The notes: generated by a model from the sequence alone, not told the origin. A stretch of 64,000 bases of DNA from an uncultured Candidatus Saccharibacteria bacterium (GCA_947304395.1 CAMZBA010000004.1:29530-93529); one strand, 5' to 3'. Shown: positions 1-10,352, counted from the stretch's first letter. Program-made: numbers and translations.

Positions 1-251
1 ATTGCCATTGGGGCAGCAGGCACATCTACGGCGACTTTGCCCTGTGCACGTTCGACCTGGTCAATGTCCACGCCGTTCTCGCGAAGAAGTCTCGCGCCGG
101 TACTTGTATCTTGAGCTAAAATACCCATCAAAAGATGCTCAGTGCCCATATATCCCTGATTGTAGCGTTTACTGTAAAAATCCGCCTTTTGCAGCGCAAA
201 ACGAGCGTTTTCGCTGAGGTGGTTCATAATCTCACTAAATTCATCTACCAT
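1..251 (-). CDS. clpC: ClpC/ClpB-type AAA+ chaperone, N-terminal fragment
   Basis: Only the first 83 codons lie in the window; the gene runs off the left edge. The protein begins MVDEFSEIMNHLSENARFAL and continues with YNQGYMGTEHLLMGILAQD, the first helical repeat of the Clp N domain. That domain binds substrates or adaptors ahead of the two ATPase rings of ClpC/ClpB unfoldases. The ATG at 251-249 is the first codon of the domain. A perfect HrcA operator lies just upstream, so heat-shock control is expected. ClpC is preferred over ClpB because of the EHLLMGIL pattern, but the ATPase part is not visible. Confidence 0.85.
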   Translation of the reverse strand, partial: MVDEFSEIMNHLSENARFALQKADFYSKRYNQGYMGTEHLLMGILAQDTSTGARLLRENGVDIDQVERAQGKVAVDVPAAPMA

Positions 252-262
252 ATGTACCCCTT

Positions 263-291
263 ATTGTATGCTTTTAGCACTCGCAAGTCAA
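263..291 (-). promoter_or_regulatory. clpC promoter
   Basis: On the minus strand TTGACT (291-286), 17 bases, TACAAT (268-263). The -35 hexamer lies within the CIRCE spacer. The -10 is about 11 bases before the clpC ATG, so the mRNA leader would be only a few bases long. Confidence 0.85.
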
Positions 292-300
292 GAGTGCTAA
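274..300. promoter_or_regulatory. CIRCE operator (HrcA binding site)
   Basis: TTAGCACTC, nine bases, GAGTGCTAA: an exact match to the CIRCE inverted repeat bound by the heat-shock repressor HrcA. The -35 box of the clpC promoter lies inside the nine-base spacer, so repressor binding would block RNA polymerase directly. It also sits just upstream of the divergent promoter at 305-333. Confidence 0.95.
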
Positions 301-304
301 AAGA

Positions 305-333
305 TTGACTTTTTATTCCGTTTGTGCTATAAT
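305..333 (+). promoter_or_regulatory. Promoter of the small secreted-type gene at 402
   Basis: TTGACT (305-310), 17-base spacer, TATAAT (328-333), with the extended element TGTGC just before the -10. The same TTGACT...TGTGnTATAAT layout recurs at 8683, 22004 and 37417. Confidence 0.85.
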
Positions 334-401
334 GATAATATTGGATACTACTAATCCCTGCACCTTAACGGTGACTACATTATTATAAAGGAGGGGCCTA
401 T

Positions 402-752
402 ATGAAAAAGGGCGAAAGACTTGCTTTCTTCATCGTAGTGATATTATTTTCTATCGCACTCGGGCTAAGCGCGAAGCTGGTCAAGATTGGCTACGACAGC
501 TACGTGGCTGCTAGAGAAGCCAAAGAAACTGAAGAGATCGAAAAGACCAACAGATGGCGGGATGTGCCTAAGCACGGTACGAAAGATCCCGTGAATCCCG
601 ACTACGTTTCGCCTATGGATCCCGACGCTGGTCCGCAGGGGACAAATCCCGATAATGCAGATTACGGCGGCGGCAGCAACGTTCACAACAACACGGAGGA
701 GTCGATCGAACCGGACTTTGAAGAACCCGAGTCCGACGAGTGGTACCTCTAG
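402..752 (+). CDS. Small membrane-anchored acidic protein (frameshifted)
   Basis: 116 residues starting with a charged MKKGER and one hydrophobic segment (about residues 9-27), then a hydrophilic tail rich in D, P, N, G and E. This looks like a signal anchor with an extracellular acidic region. The start has a strong ribosome site (GGAGGGG, about 10 bases upstream). The family is not recognised. The TAG at 750-752 is probably not the native end: the acidic reading frame continues in another frame directly downstream (see the entry at 402-926). Codon choice is more G/C-ending than in the flanking core genes. Confidence 0.65.
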   Translation: MKKGERLAFFIVVILFSIALGLSAKLVKIGYDSYVAAREAKETEEIEKTNRWRDVPKHGTKDPVNPDYVSPMDPDAGPQGTNPDNADYGGGSNVHNNTEESIEPDFEEPESDEWYL

Positions 753-926
753 ATCCCGAACCGCCGAAGGAGGAACACGGTTCCGACTCGAACGCCGACG
801 ACAAAGAGGACGACGAGGGCCACGAAGAGGAGGCCGAAAAAAGATCCGCCGCTAGTCGAATCAGGCACAAGCCAGAAGTCGAGCGCGCATGATTATACGG
901 ACAGAATGTTCGATGCGCCCGAATGA
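402..926 (+). pseudogene. Extended form of the 402 gene with two compensating frameshifts
   Basis: After residue 116 a -1 shift gives LDPEPPKEEHGSDSNADD and then further acidic residues up to an A-run near 838-844. A second shift returns to the original frame and reads KKDPPLVESGTSQ and then HDYTDRMFDAPE before a TGA at 924-926. A terminator starts 12 bases later. The composition and the position of the terminator argue that the ancestral gene spanned 402-926, about 174 codons. The shifts may be sequencing or assembly errors, or real decay. Confidence 0.6.
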
Positions 927-937
927 GTCACCGATCA

Positions 938-965
938 AGCTCCAGTCAGCCGACTGGAGCTTTTT
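938..965 (+). terminator. Rho-independent terminator after the 402 gene
   Basis: AGCTCCAGTC, loop AGCC, GACTGGAGCT, followed by five T. A perfect 10-bp stem located 12 bases after the in-frame TGA at 924-926. Confidence 0.9.
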
Positions 966-995
966 CATGTTTTTATTACAACACTTTTGGTGAGG

Positions 996-4075
<3,080 letters not shown>

Positions 4076-4089
<14 letters not shown>

Positions 4090-4957
4090 TTTCGAGCCTT
4101 TCTATACGTGCTTCAATTGGCGGATGAGTCGAGAAAAAACGGCTCAATACAGATTTTTTCAGTGGATTAGAAATATACATCGCCTCGGTCGCTACGTTTT
4201 GCTGGCGCATTGGGCGATTGTGTGCATCGAGTTTGCGCAAAGCGTTTATCATATCGTCCGCATTGCCGATTAACGAGGCCGAAGATGCATCCGCAAGGTA
4301 TTCACGCTGGCGCGAGACGGCCAATTGAACAACCGTTGCGACCAGTGGCGACAAAACCAGAACGCATAATACAAACAACATGCCGATTGGCGAATTATCC
4401 TCCTCTTCGCGGTCGCTATACCAAAGAACACGAAGCCCAAAATCCGACAGCAATCCAACCAGACAGGTCAAGCCAAAAGTTATCGTACTAATGCGAATAT
4501 CGTAATTGCGCACATGCGACATTTCGTGCCCAAGTACCGCGCGAAGCTCTTTATCGTCCATTATGTCGAGCAATCCGCGCGTAACGGCAATCGCCGAATG
4601 CTGTGGATCACGGCCAGTCGCAAAAGCGTTTGGCGCCGAGTCGTTAATGATATATAGGCGCGGCGTTGGGATTTTTGCGTTTTCGGCCAAAGATCCGACG
4701 ATGCGGAAATATCGCGATCCTTCGTCTGGATTAGCCTCCTTTGCGCCGGCACTAACTAGAGCGATTTTGTCGGAAAAGAAATATTGAAATATTGCATAGC
4801 CCGCCGATAGAATTGCGCACCATATTAGGATAGCTGGATTATTTGAAAGCCATGCAAATAGCCAGCCAATTAAGCTAATTATTGCTACAAAAACAAACAT
4901 AATTAATATTGTATTAATTTTGTTTTGTGCAATTTGCTTTTGCAAAGCTACTGCCAT
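4076..4957 (-). CDS. htpX: HtpX-like M48 membrane zinc metalloprotease
   Basis: 293 residues. Two N-terminal hydrophobic segments (about residues 16-36 and 42-60) are followed by the zinc site HEMSH (His144 and His148) and, further on, REYLADASS with the probable third ligand Glu. Two more hydrophobic segments lie between. This is the standard HtpX layout: a cytoplasm-facing protease that degrades misfolded membrane proteins. The -10 sequence TATAAT (4969-4964) is six bases before the ATG, so the message is probably leaderless. Confidence 0.93.
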
Positions 4958-4974
4958 GTCTTAATTATAGCATT

Positions 4975-5355
4975 TTAGAGTTTTTTGAGGTAGTTGCAGC
5001 CGTAAGCATAGTTTGAACAGTATAGAAAATCGCCATGTTTCCCGCGTTTTCGAATCAATTCGCCTGTATGGCATTTCGGACAAAGCCTGCCGTAAGCCTC
5101 CTTGATGTGGTTGGAAATTTCAAATATAAATGGCGATGGATTTTTGCGATTAGCAATTAAATATGTGGCCTCGCGCGCCCGCGTAATTGCTACATAAAAC
5201 AGTCGTCGTTCTTCCGCAAAAGGAAAATTGTCTTCCTTAGACAGCATAGCATCTAGAATCGGGTCAGACTCACGCGTCGCCGGCATGCCCATCATGTCTG
5301 AATTCATATTTAAGACAATAACAATGTCGCGCGTGATGCCTTTCGATTTGTGCAT
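4975..5355 (-). CDS. SF1 helicase fragment 3 (motifs V and VI plus zinc ribbon)
   Basis: Last segment: motif V begins MHKSKG, motif VI is YVAITRARE, and the tail is a four-cysteine zinc ribbon (CPKC ... CSNYAYGC) like those at the end of topoisomerase I and some HelD-type helicases. Sixteen coding-like codons (CDKTNPARTLKLEFCS) lie between the preceding TGA and this ATG in the same frame, so this is a continuation rather than an independent gene. Confidence 0.65.
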   Translation of the reverse strand: MHKSKGITRDIVIVLNMNSDMMGMPATRESDPILDAMLSKEDNFPFAEERRLFYVAITRAREATYLIANRKNPSPFIFEISNHIKEAYGRLCPKCHTGELIRKRGKHGDFLYCSNYAYGCNYLKKL

Positions 5356-5403
5356 TGAGCAAAATTCGAGCTTTAAAGTACGTGCCGGGTTCGTTTTGTC
5401 GCA

Positions 5404-6237
5404 TCATATCACGTCATAAATGTCTGATCCGCCGTCGCGTTTTTTAATTCTGAATGCATCTGACTCAATTCGTTTTATGTCGTGATTATAGCGTGATATG
5501 AGCTGCAGACTTTTTTGTTTTACTTTACCGTAACCGTATTTTGTGATTAATTCTTGCAGAATGATGACTAGCGACTCCGCATCCTGTCCAAAAGTCTTTC
5601 CGTTAGGCTTATTTAATATGATGCTTATCGTAGTTTTAGCGCTCTGAGTATTTTTGACTAATTTATGCGACTGCATGGGGTTGCGCTGTATGAAATCGCA
5701 ACTAATTTTAATCGTCGGCTCGCCAAAGCGATGCGTTGATTCGATAAAGCTACGGCGAGTTCTTAGTTCGAAAGTTTTCTCAAAATTATTTATTAGCGAT
5801 AAGTCGCTGCCCGTAAACCGGTAGATCGACTGCCAATCATCGCCAACGGCAAACAGCTTGCAGCCTGGATTTTTATGCAAAATAGAATGCACCAACATGC
5901 AACGATTGCGCGAAAGATCCTGAACTTCATCGAGCAATATATATTTATACCCTACTGAGCAATCTGCAATATTATCGATGGATTCTTTTGCAGCGTTTAT
6001 CATGTCTGCGAAATCATAGCACCGTTCGTGTTGCAGCATTTTTTCGTAGGCATAATAAACGCGTTGATATATCGATAAAAATAAATCATTTCGACGTTGG
6101 GAGTATTTTTCATCACTTTTTAAACGCTGTTTAATATCCGTAAAATCATAAAGGCCATTTTTGTGTAATGATAAAATGTTTTGTAGCATACCATAAAAAC
6201 CATCTAGTTCTTTGGCATAATATTGATTTTGGGACAT
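5404..6237 (-). CDS. SF1 helicase fragment 2 (motifs II to IV)
   Basis: Middle segment in the same frame as fragments 1 and 3. It carries the Walker B motif YILLDEVQDLS, motif III FAVGDDWQSIYRFTGSD and motif IV HRFGEP. It is opened by an internal ATG without a Shine-Dalgarno sequence, and about 31 coding-like codons precede that ATG after the first TGA. It stops at TGA 5406-5404 after DIYDVI. Not expected to be functional alone, because it lacks the Walker A loop. Confidence 0.65.
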   Translation of the reverse strand: MSQNQYYAKELDGFYGMLQNILSLHKNGLYDFTDIKQRLKSDEKYSQRRNDLFLSIYQRVYYAYEKMLQHERCYDFADMINAAKESIDNIADCSVGYKYILLDEVQDLSRNRCMLVHSILHKNPGCKLFAVGDDWQSIYRFTGSDLSLINNFEKTFELRTRRSFIESTHRFGEPTIKISCDFIQRNPMQSHKLVKNTQSAKTTISIILNKPNGKTFGQDAESLVIILQELITKYGYGKVKQKSLQLISRYNHDIKRIESDAFRIKKRDGGSDIYDVI

Positions 6238-6330
6238 TTCTTGATAAACTTCACAATCATCGCGACGATGAACATTTATCCGAAAACGTTTTAGCTCTTC
6301 GGTGAGATATTGAAAAATCGATAAGTCATT

Positions 6331-7176
6331 TCAGCGCCAGGATGGCAAAATTATATAACTTGTATGGTTGCGCATATGCAAATTCTGACGCCACTTTATA
6401 TCGCGCATATAGCTAGGACCATAAATGCTATGCCCTTTTTGGTTAATAATGAAATAATCCAAATAAATATTCCGCGGAGTTTTTATCGTGAAGCTAGGCT
6501 GATATTTTTCGTCACAGAATGGATATTGGCACTCGTGCACATGCGGCAAGTTGTTAACGTATAGCCAATTAGCTAATAATTGCTCATCCTTTGTACGGAT
6601 AAAGCTACCCGACTGCTCAAAAAGCGCATGTCGCAAGTAGATTCGATTAAAATTAATACGCCCAGAATGAGTTTGTACCCCTGCGGGACTGCTTGGTGCG
6701 GAATAGAAAAACAGAATAAAGTCCACGACCGCACGCGCAAAGTCCGCATCGTGTTTAATTAGAAACTCTACGTAACTACGAATAAAAGTCGCAATGCCCG
6801 TGTCGCTAAGAAGCTTTTTGAGCCCCAAGCCAGAATAGTCCGCATCTTTCAAAATGCTATTACCAAGACTATGAAAAGTATGAATATTAATCCCTTTTAT
6901 ATCGCAACGCTCTTTTAGCTCAGATACTGTTTTTTGCGTGAAAGAGATGACCAATATCCGTTCGGCCGGAATATCTAACTCGCGGTTCAAGTAATCTATC
7001 TTTGCCAATAGACTCATAGTCTTGCCGCTGCCAGCCGATGCTAATACAAGTTGAGCATCCTCACACGCTACGACTGCTTCAATCTGCTGACGATCTAGTA
7101 CGCAGCCACTATTCGACATTTTTTGCCTGCAAGCATACCGCAAATATAGCCAATTGTGACAACGCCTTAAAAGCAT
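6331..7176 (-). CDS. SF1 helicase fragment 1 (Walker A part)
   Basis: First open segment of the interrupted helicase, 281 codons as opened at ATG 7176. The start is more likely 7119, directly before the conserved LDRQQIEAV segment. It contains motif I (ASAGSGKT) and motif Ia (ISFTQKTVSELKERC), then a region like the insertion of HelD-type helicases (PRNIYLDYFIINQKG). It ends at an in-frame TGA after PSWR, and the next codons continue the same protein (NDLSIFQYLTEEL). Confidence 0.7.
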   Translation of the reverse strand: MLLRRCHNWLYLRYACRQKMSNSGCVLDRQQIEAVVACEDAQLVLASAGSGKTMSLLAKIDYLNRELDIPAERILVISFTQKTVSELKERCDIKGINIHTFHSLGNSILKDADYSGLGLKKLLSDTGIATFIRSYVEFLIKHDADFARAVVDFILFFYSAPSSPAGVQTHSGRINFNRIYLRHALFEQSGSFIRTKDEQLLANWLYVNNLPHVHECQYPFCDEKYQPSFTIKTPRNIYLDYFIINQKGHSIYGPSYMRDIKWRQNLHMRNHTSYIILPSWR

Positions 7177-7444
7177 GACTAATCATACGCAAAAACGTCG
7201 CCATCGACTGGGGCGAGGAGAAAGGAGCTGCGCGCAAAGTATGGACATGTCCGAAAAAGAAATATAGATTTTACCAAATAATAAACGACGCAACTTCCAA
7301 ATGAGCTGATAATACTTCGCACGCATAACTTAAATATAAAAAATCTTCAAAAATAAAAAAGCATCAGCATAATAGAAGTATTATAATGAAGGCAACCAGA
7401 ATATCGCGGCTCACACAAAAGAGATGGAAAGGAGGTGAAAAGCT
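7120..7444. other. Intergenic region between the helicase and the 7445 gene
   Basis: About 325 bases, A/T-rich in its right half. No RNA gene or strong hairpin was recognised. A TATAAT-like box lies at about 7381-7386, followed by a 20-codon ORF (ATGAAGGCAACC...) whose TGA overlaps the GTG start of the next gene. That ORF begins inside the box, so one of the two readings must be wrong. Confidence 0.4.
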
Positions 7445-7903
7445 GTGATAGGAGCACATTTCGAAGATGTCGCGAATCAAACCCTCAAGAATGCTGGAGA
7501 GTACGCTAGTACTTTAAAAATGTCACGTTATATAGTGTGCCTGAATGTATTGAAGCCTCCCGAGATCAATGGTGGCATTCAGACACTCAATCCGGTATAC
7601 TCCAAGACGGTCGCTTCTGACGATGCTGAAATCAGTGAGGGATTCTGCATAGTCGTACAATTCCGCACCGCCCAAAAGCACCGTAGTATTTTTTACTATA
7701 TTGGCGATAAACCCATGAGATGGGGAGAATCTCCGCTGGTGGCGAAACATGCCAAGTTTACAGAGGAGGGGACAACATACTCTGTTGCTGTGGGGGTAAT
7801 AGGCGGGACCGCCAAAGAAAACGCATCGATGGCCGACAAAATTTTCAATGTAATCGGGCGGAACAATATCGATTTGCGCGACATTAGACTCCTTGGCGAT
7901 TAA
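7445..7903 (+). CDS. Orphan protein of 152 residues
   Basis: Family not recognised. It starts at GTG 7445 with a very strong ribosome site (AAGGAGGTG, seven bases before the start). Soluble, no signal peptide, mixed alpha/beta composition, with motifs such as GFCIVVQFRTAQ and FYYIGDKPMRWGE. It stands alone with its own terminator 12 bases after the stop codon. Codon use is more G/C-ending than in the neighbouring helicase. Confidence 0.7.
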   Translation: MIGAHFEDVANQTLKNAGEYASTLKMSRYIVCLNVLKPPEINGGIQTLNPVYSKTVASDDAEISEGFCIVVQFRTAQKHRSIFYYIGDKPMRWGESPLVAKHAKFTEEGTTYSVAVGVIGGTAKENASMADKIFNVIGRNNIDLRDIRLLGD

Positions 7904-7915
7904 ACAACCAGGAGT

Positions 7916-7944
7916 AGCCGACCCTGCACAGAGTCGGCTTTTTT
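7916..7944 (+). terminator. Terminator of the 7445 gene
   Basis: AGCCGAC, ten-base loop, GTCGGCT, followed by six T. Confidence 0.9.
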
Positions 7945-7951
7945 ATTCTTG

Positions 7952-7986
7952 AAAAATCCCCCAAACCTTGTCTCGATTTTGGGGGG
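7952..7986 (-). terminator. Terminator of the 8019 gene
   Basis: On the minus strand CCCCCAAA, 12-base loop, TTTGGGGG, then ATTTTT. It is arranged back to back with the plus-strand terminator at 7916-7944. Confidence 0.85.
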
Positions 7987-8018
7987 AAAAGTAACTATAG
8001 TTGTTACCATAGGAACAT

Positions 8019-8564
8019 TCAAGACAGCTCAATGCAATAAATCGATGAGCGATCCAGAAGAGTCCCATAGGCCCTTTTGACGTACGGATCGGATTCAAAG
8101 AGATTTCTTAAGCTTCCGCGGCGAAAATGTGGCAGACATTCATTGATCAAATCTACAATTTCACGCATCATGGCTAATTCGTCGATCCTATGATTAGACT
8201 GGCTATTCGGGGACGGCTCTATCGCTACTACTATGTGACCATAGGAGCGTTTATTTGATCCGACATCCAGGATTAACCCTGGCGCCTCGCGCGTGTCGAA
8301 AAATAAGAGCGAATGCGACTTCTTAGCAGACGTTGCTATCTTTGTAGTCCGGTGCAGGAGATGTTCCCTTATTCCATCTGCCTGAGGGCAATGACTGGCA
8401 GACTTAACCGAAACGTAGCGCGGGAAAGATGCGCTATTATTAATATCACCATCAATCGCAACAGCAACGGCGGCTTTTGATGTGGTTACCATGTCAAAAA
8501 TACGCTGCGTCAAGGCAACGAACTGATTAGATAAAGAATCGAGTGTTTCCTTTTTTCTGTCCAT
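8019..8564 (-). CDS. Orphan soluble protein of 181 residues
   Basis: Family not recognised. The start chosen is ATG 8564 (MDRKKETLDSL), because GGAGGTG lies six bases upstream; the longer form from 8591 adds nine hydrophobic residues without support. Soluble, with segments such as AAVAVAIDGDINNSASFPRYVSV and GHIVVAIEPSP that suggest an alpha/beta fold, and a helical C-terminal half. Monocistronic, with its own terminator. The 11-base sequence TAACTATAGTT occurs on both sides of the gene (7992-8002 and 8591-8601). Confidence 0.65.
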   Translation of the reverse strand: MDRKKETLDSLSNQFVALTQRIFDMVTTSKAAVAVAIDGDINNSASFPRYVSVKSASHCPQADGIREHLLHRTTKIATSAKKSHSLLFFDTREAPGLILDVGSNKRSYGHIVVAIEPSPNSQSNHRIDELAMMREIVDLINECLPHFRRGSLRNLFESDPYVKRAYGTLLDRSSIYCIELS

Positions 8565-8682
8565 GTAGCACCTCCAGACAAAAAACAACATAACTATAGT
8601 TTTCTAAAGAACGAAAAAGCACCTTATGCTTAAGTCCGTTTTACAGAATAACATTTATACGCCCATATGACAACCGAGTAGA

Positions 8683-8711
8683 TTGACTTTTCATATAAAC
8701 TGTGATATAAT
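8683..8711 (+). promoter_or_regulatory. Promoter of the leader ORF / MFS unit
   Basis: TTGACT (8683-8688), 17 bases, TATAAT (8706-8711) with TGTGA just before the -10. The leader ATG is six bases after the -10, so the leader ORF would be translated from the very 5' end of the transcript. Confidence 0.9.
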
Positions 8712-8717
8712 TACCTT

Positions 8718-8819
8718 ATGAATATTAATGTTTTTGCATACTGGTTCTACGTTGTAGCTGCCGCCCTTGCAGGCGTGCATTTTGCTACGCTTCGTATTCC
8801 TGTTGCAGAAACTGTCTAA
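8718..8819 (+). CDS. Leader peptide upstream of the MFS transporter
   Basis: 33 codons: MNINVFAYWFYVVAAALAG then VHFATLRIPVAETV, hydrophobic, stop TAA at 8817. It begins six bases after a consensus -10 box, so translation would be leaderless. It is followed within 12 bases by a perfect inverted repeat and then the ribosome site of the transporter gene. This is the layout of leader-peptide attenuation as known for macrolide resistance genes. It could instead be a small membrane protein made for its own sake. Confidence 0.55.
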   Translation: MNINVFAYWFYVVAAALAGVHFATLRIPVAETV

Positions 8820-8830
8820 TTCTTGTAAAA

Positions 8831-8916
8831 CTAGATAAGTTTCAAAAGCGACTTATCTAGGAAAATCATCTCTCTATCGCCTTTGAAGTTTATCTAGCCG
8901 TATAAAAAAGACGGCT
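8831..8916 (+). promoter_or_regulatory. Alternative hairpins in the MFS leader (attenuator-like)
   Basis: CTAGATAAGT (8831-8840) pairs perfectly with ACTTATCTAG (8851-8860). The same 5' arm extended to 8851 can instead pair with 8877-8897 over 21 positions, with two G-U pairs and one mismatch. A third short hairpin AGCCGT/ACGGCT lies at 8896-8916 and overlaps the long one. A pyrimidine stretch (ATCTCTC, near 8869) could pair with the GAGGGAT of the transporter's ribosome site. Mutually exclusive structures of this kind fit a switch, but the mechanism is inferred. Confidence 0.55.
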
Positions 8917-8958
8917 GGCACTTTAATAATATACGCAACTTGAAAAGGAGGGATTCTA

Positions 8959-10125
8959 ATGCGTAAAAATGATCCAATGCGCAACTTGCGTCTAGTTATT
9001 CTAGAATCGGCGGTGACGGCTGGAATATTAGCCGTGCCGATTATGACACCGTTCTATTTAAGCATCGGCCTGAGCCAGGAGCAAATTGCGATGTCGCAGA
9101 TGGCTTTTACGGCCGCCACGATGATTCTCAATCTTCCCTTAGGTTGGGTAGCTGATCGCTTCAGCCGTAAGTGGGCCAACGTTATTGGCGACTCAATAGT
9201 GGCTATCTCGCTGTTGCTCTACTCTACGGCTCAGAGTTTCTGGTTTGTTGTCCTTTGCGAAACGCTCTGCGGAGTAGGAAACGCTCTTTCACAGGGAGTA
9301 GATTCGTCTCTTCTGAAGCATTTCTCGGAGAAAGTTGACGACTCCGGCCAAATATTCAGGAGTAAATACGCCAAGATGGCCTCTTGGCGCCAGATTGCAA
9401 CACTAACCATACTACTGCTTGGCGGGCCGATTGGTGCAATCAGCTTTCGCTTAGCTATAGCAGCATCGGCCGTAAACCATTTCGTGGGCGCTTTTGTCAG
9501 CCTACTAATCGTTGATGACAGCGAGCGGCTCGGCGCAACGAGTAATCCGCTTTCGGAGATTGCGGCATTGGTAAAGCGAAACATAAACAATCGCAAACTT
9601 AGAGTTCGCATTGCCGCCTATGCGGTAGCGCGCGAAATTACGCATGGCATTATTTGGGTTTTTACACCATTGATGCTCCGAGTCGGCGTTCCGTTGGCTG
9701 TAGTCTCAGTAGGCTGGGCAATTAATTTCGCTGTAGCATATCTGGGAACTAGACTTGCGCGCCGATTTGCGCCAAAAATGAAAGATTGGCAGCTGTTTAT
9801 CGCGCCAATTGCACTAATTAGTTTCGCGAGCGCGATAATGTATCTCAACCTAAACACTGCGACCATTTGCCTCTATGCCTGCTTCGGGTTAGCGCAGGGC
9901 TGGAGTTCTGCTACGATGATGCCGCTTGTAAAAGAGCAGACCCGTGCGGCCGAGCAAAGCTCAGTCGAATCTTTGGCGCGCGTCATCGCCCAGCTGCTCT
10001 ATATAGTAGCAGTGTGGGCAATTAACCGCGCAGCGGACATTCGATTGGAGTATTCTCTGCTGGCAACAATAGCTATTTTCGTGCCGCTCGCCATCCCGAT
10101 CGTCTTGAAGTTGCGTAAAGAATAA
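8959..10125 (+). CDS. MFS transporter, drug-efflux-like
   Basis: 388 residues with about twelve hydrophobic segments, consistent with a major facilitator superfamily proton antiporter. Between segments 2 and 3 lies the MFS signature A loop GWVADRFSRKW (about residues 73-83). The start ATG 8959 has AAGGAGGG upstream. Substrate unknown; the single-component form and the upstream leader ORF with alternative hairpins suggest an inducible efflux pump, possibly for ribosome-targeting compounds. Monocistronic apart from the leader, with a strong terminator directly after the stop. Confidence 0.85.
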   Translation: MRKNDPMRNLRLVILESAVTAGILAVPIMTPFYLSIGLSQEQIAMSQMAFTAATMILNLPLGWVADRFSRKWANVIGDSIVAISLLLYSTAQSFWFVVLCETLCGVGNALSQGVDSSLLKHFSEKVDDSGQIFRSKYAKMASWRQIATLTILLLGGPIGAISFRLAIAASAVNHFVGAFVSLLIVDDSERLGATSNPLSEIAALVKRNINNRKLRVRIAAYAVAREITHGIIWVFTPLMLRVGVPLAVVSVGWAINFAVAYLGTRLARRFAPKMKDWQLFIAPIALISFASAIMYLNLNTATICLYACFGLAQGWSSATMMPLVKEQTRAAEQSSVESLARVIAQLLYIVAVWAINRAADIRLEYSLLATIAIFVPLAIPIVLKLRKE

Positions 10126-10130
10126 AAACC

Positions 10131-10159
10131 ATCCCCAACCGTATAGTTGGGGATTTTTT
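10131..10159 (+). terminator. Terminator of the MFS gene
   Basis: ATCCCCAAC, six-base loop, GTTGGGGAT, then six T. Confidence 0.92.
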
Positions 10160-10177
10160 ATGGTATAATGTTCGCAT

Positions 10178-10251
10178 GGTGCGTTGGCGGAGCAGTTACG
10201 CAGAGGTCTGCAAAACCTCCTAGACCAGTGCAACTCTGGTACGCACCTCCA
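10178..10251 (+). tRNA. tRNA-Cys (GCA)
   Basis: Acceptor GGTGCGT pairs with ACGCACC; the anticodon loop CTGCAAA reads GCA; T stem ACCAG/CTGGT; discriminator T followed by encoded CCA. The D loop has A at position 18 instead of G, and the T loop reads TGCAACT instead of TTC, so the usual G18-U55 contact is replaced by A and G. A TATAAT at 10164-10169 is a likely -10 box. Confidence 0.93.
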
Positions 10252-10265
10252 CAATTGCTGTGCCT

Positions 10266-10352
10266 GCCCGAGTGGCGGAATTGGTATACGCGGCGGACTT
10301 AAAATCCGCTTCCTTTACCGGATTATGAGTTCGAGTCTCATCTCGGGCACCA
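10266..10352 (+). tRNA. tRNA-Leu (TAA)
   Basis: Acceptor GCCCGAG pairs with CTCGGGC, discriminator A, encoded CCA. Anticodon loop CTTAAAA reads TAA. It has a long class II variable arm, a D loop with GG and the canonical T loop TTCGAGT. It lies 14 bases after tRNA-Cys and is probably cotranscribed. Confidence 0.96.

Larger units (their letters stand above)
4975..7119 (-). pseudogene. UvrD/Rep-family SF1 helicase interrupted by two in-frame TGA codons
   Basis: A single reading frame of about 714 codons contains all SF1A motifs: I ASAGSGKT, Ia ISFTQKT, II LLDEVQDLS, III GDDWQSIYRFTGSD, IV STHRFGEPT, V MHKSKG, VI RRLFYVAITRARE. A zinc-ribbon tail follows (CPKCHTGELIRKRGKHGDFLYC). It is broken only by TGA at 6333-6331 and TGA at 5406-5404; there is no frameshift, TAA or TAG. 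The architecture resembles helicase IV (HelD)-like proteins with a C-terminal topoisomerase-type zinc finger. ATG 7119 (MSNSGCVLDRQQ) is a better start than 7176. Either a young pseudogene or a TGA-readthrough gene. Confidence 0.85.

Noticed and set aside
655..855. Arg-rich plus-strand ORF of 66 codons
   Set aside because: Out-of-frame shadow of the acidic gene; acidic GAx codons read in another frame give Arg/Thr/Pro-rich sequence.
4975..7176. Alternative genetic code (UGA as glycine, code 25)
   Set aside because: An intact RF2 is encoded at 54491-55561 and several genes in tight operons end properly at TGA, so only this helicase is affected.
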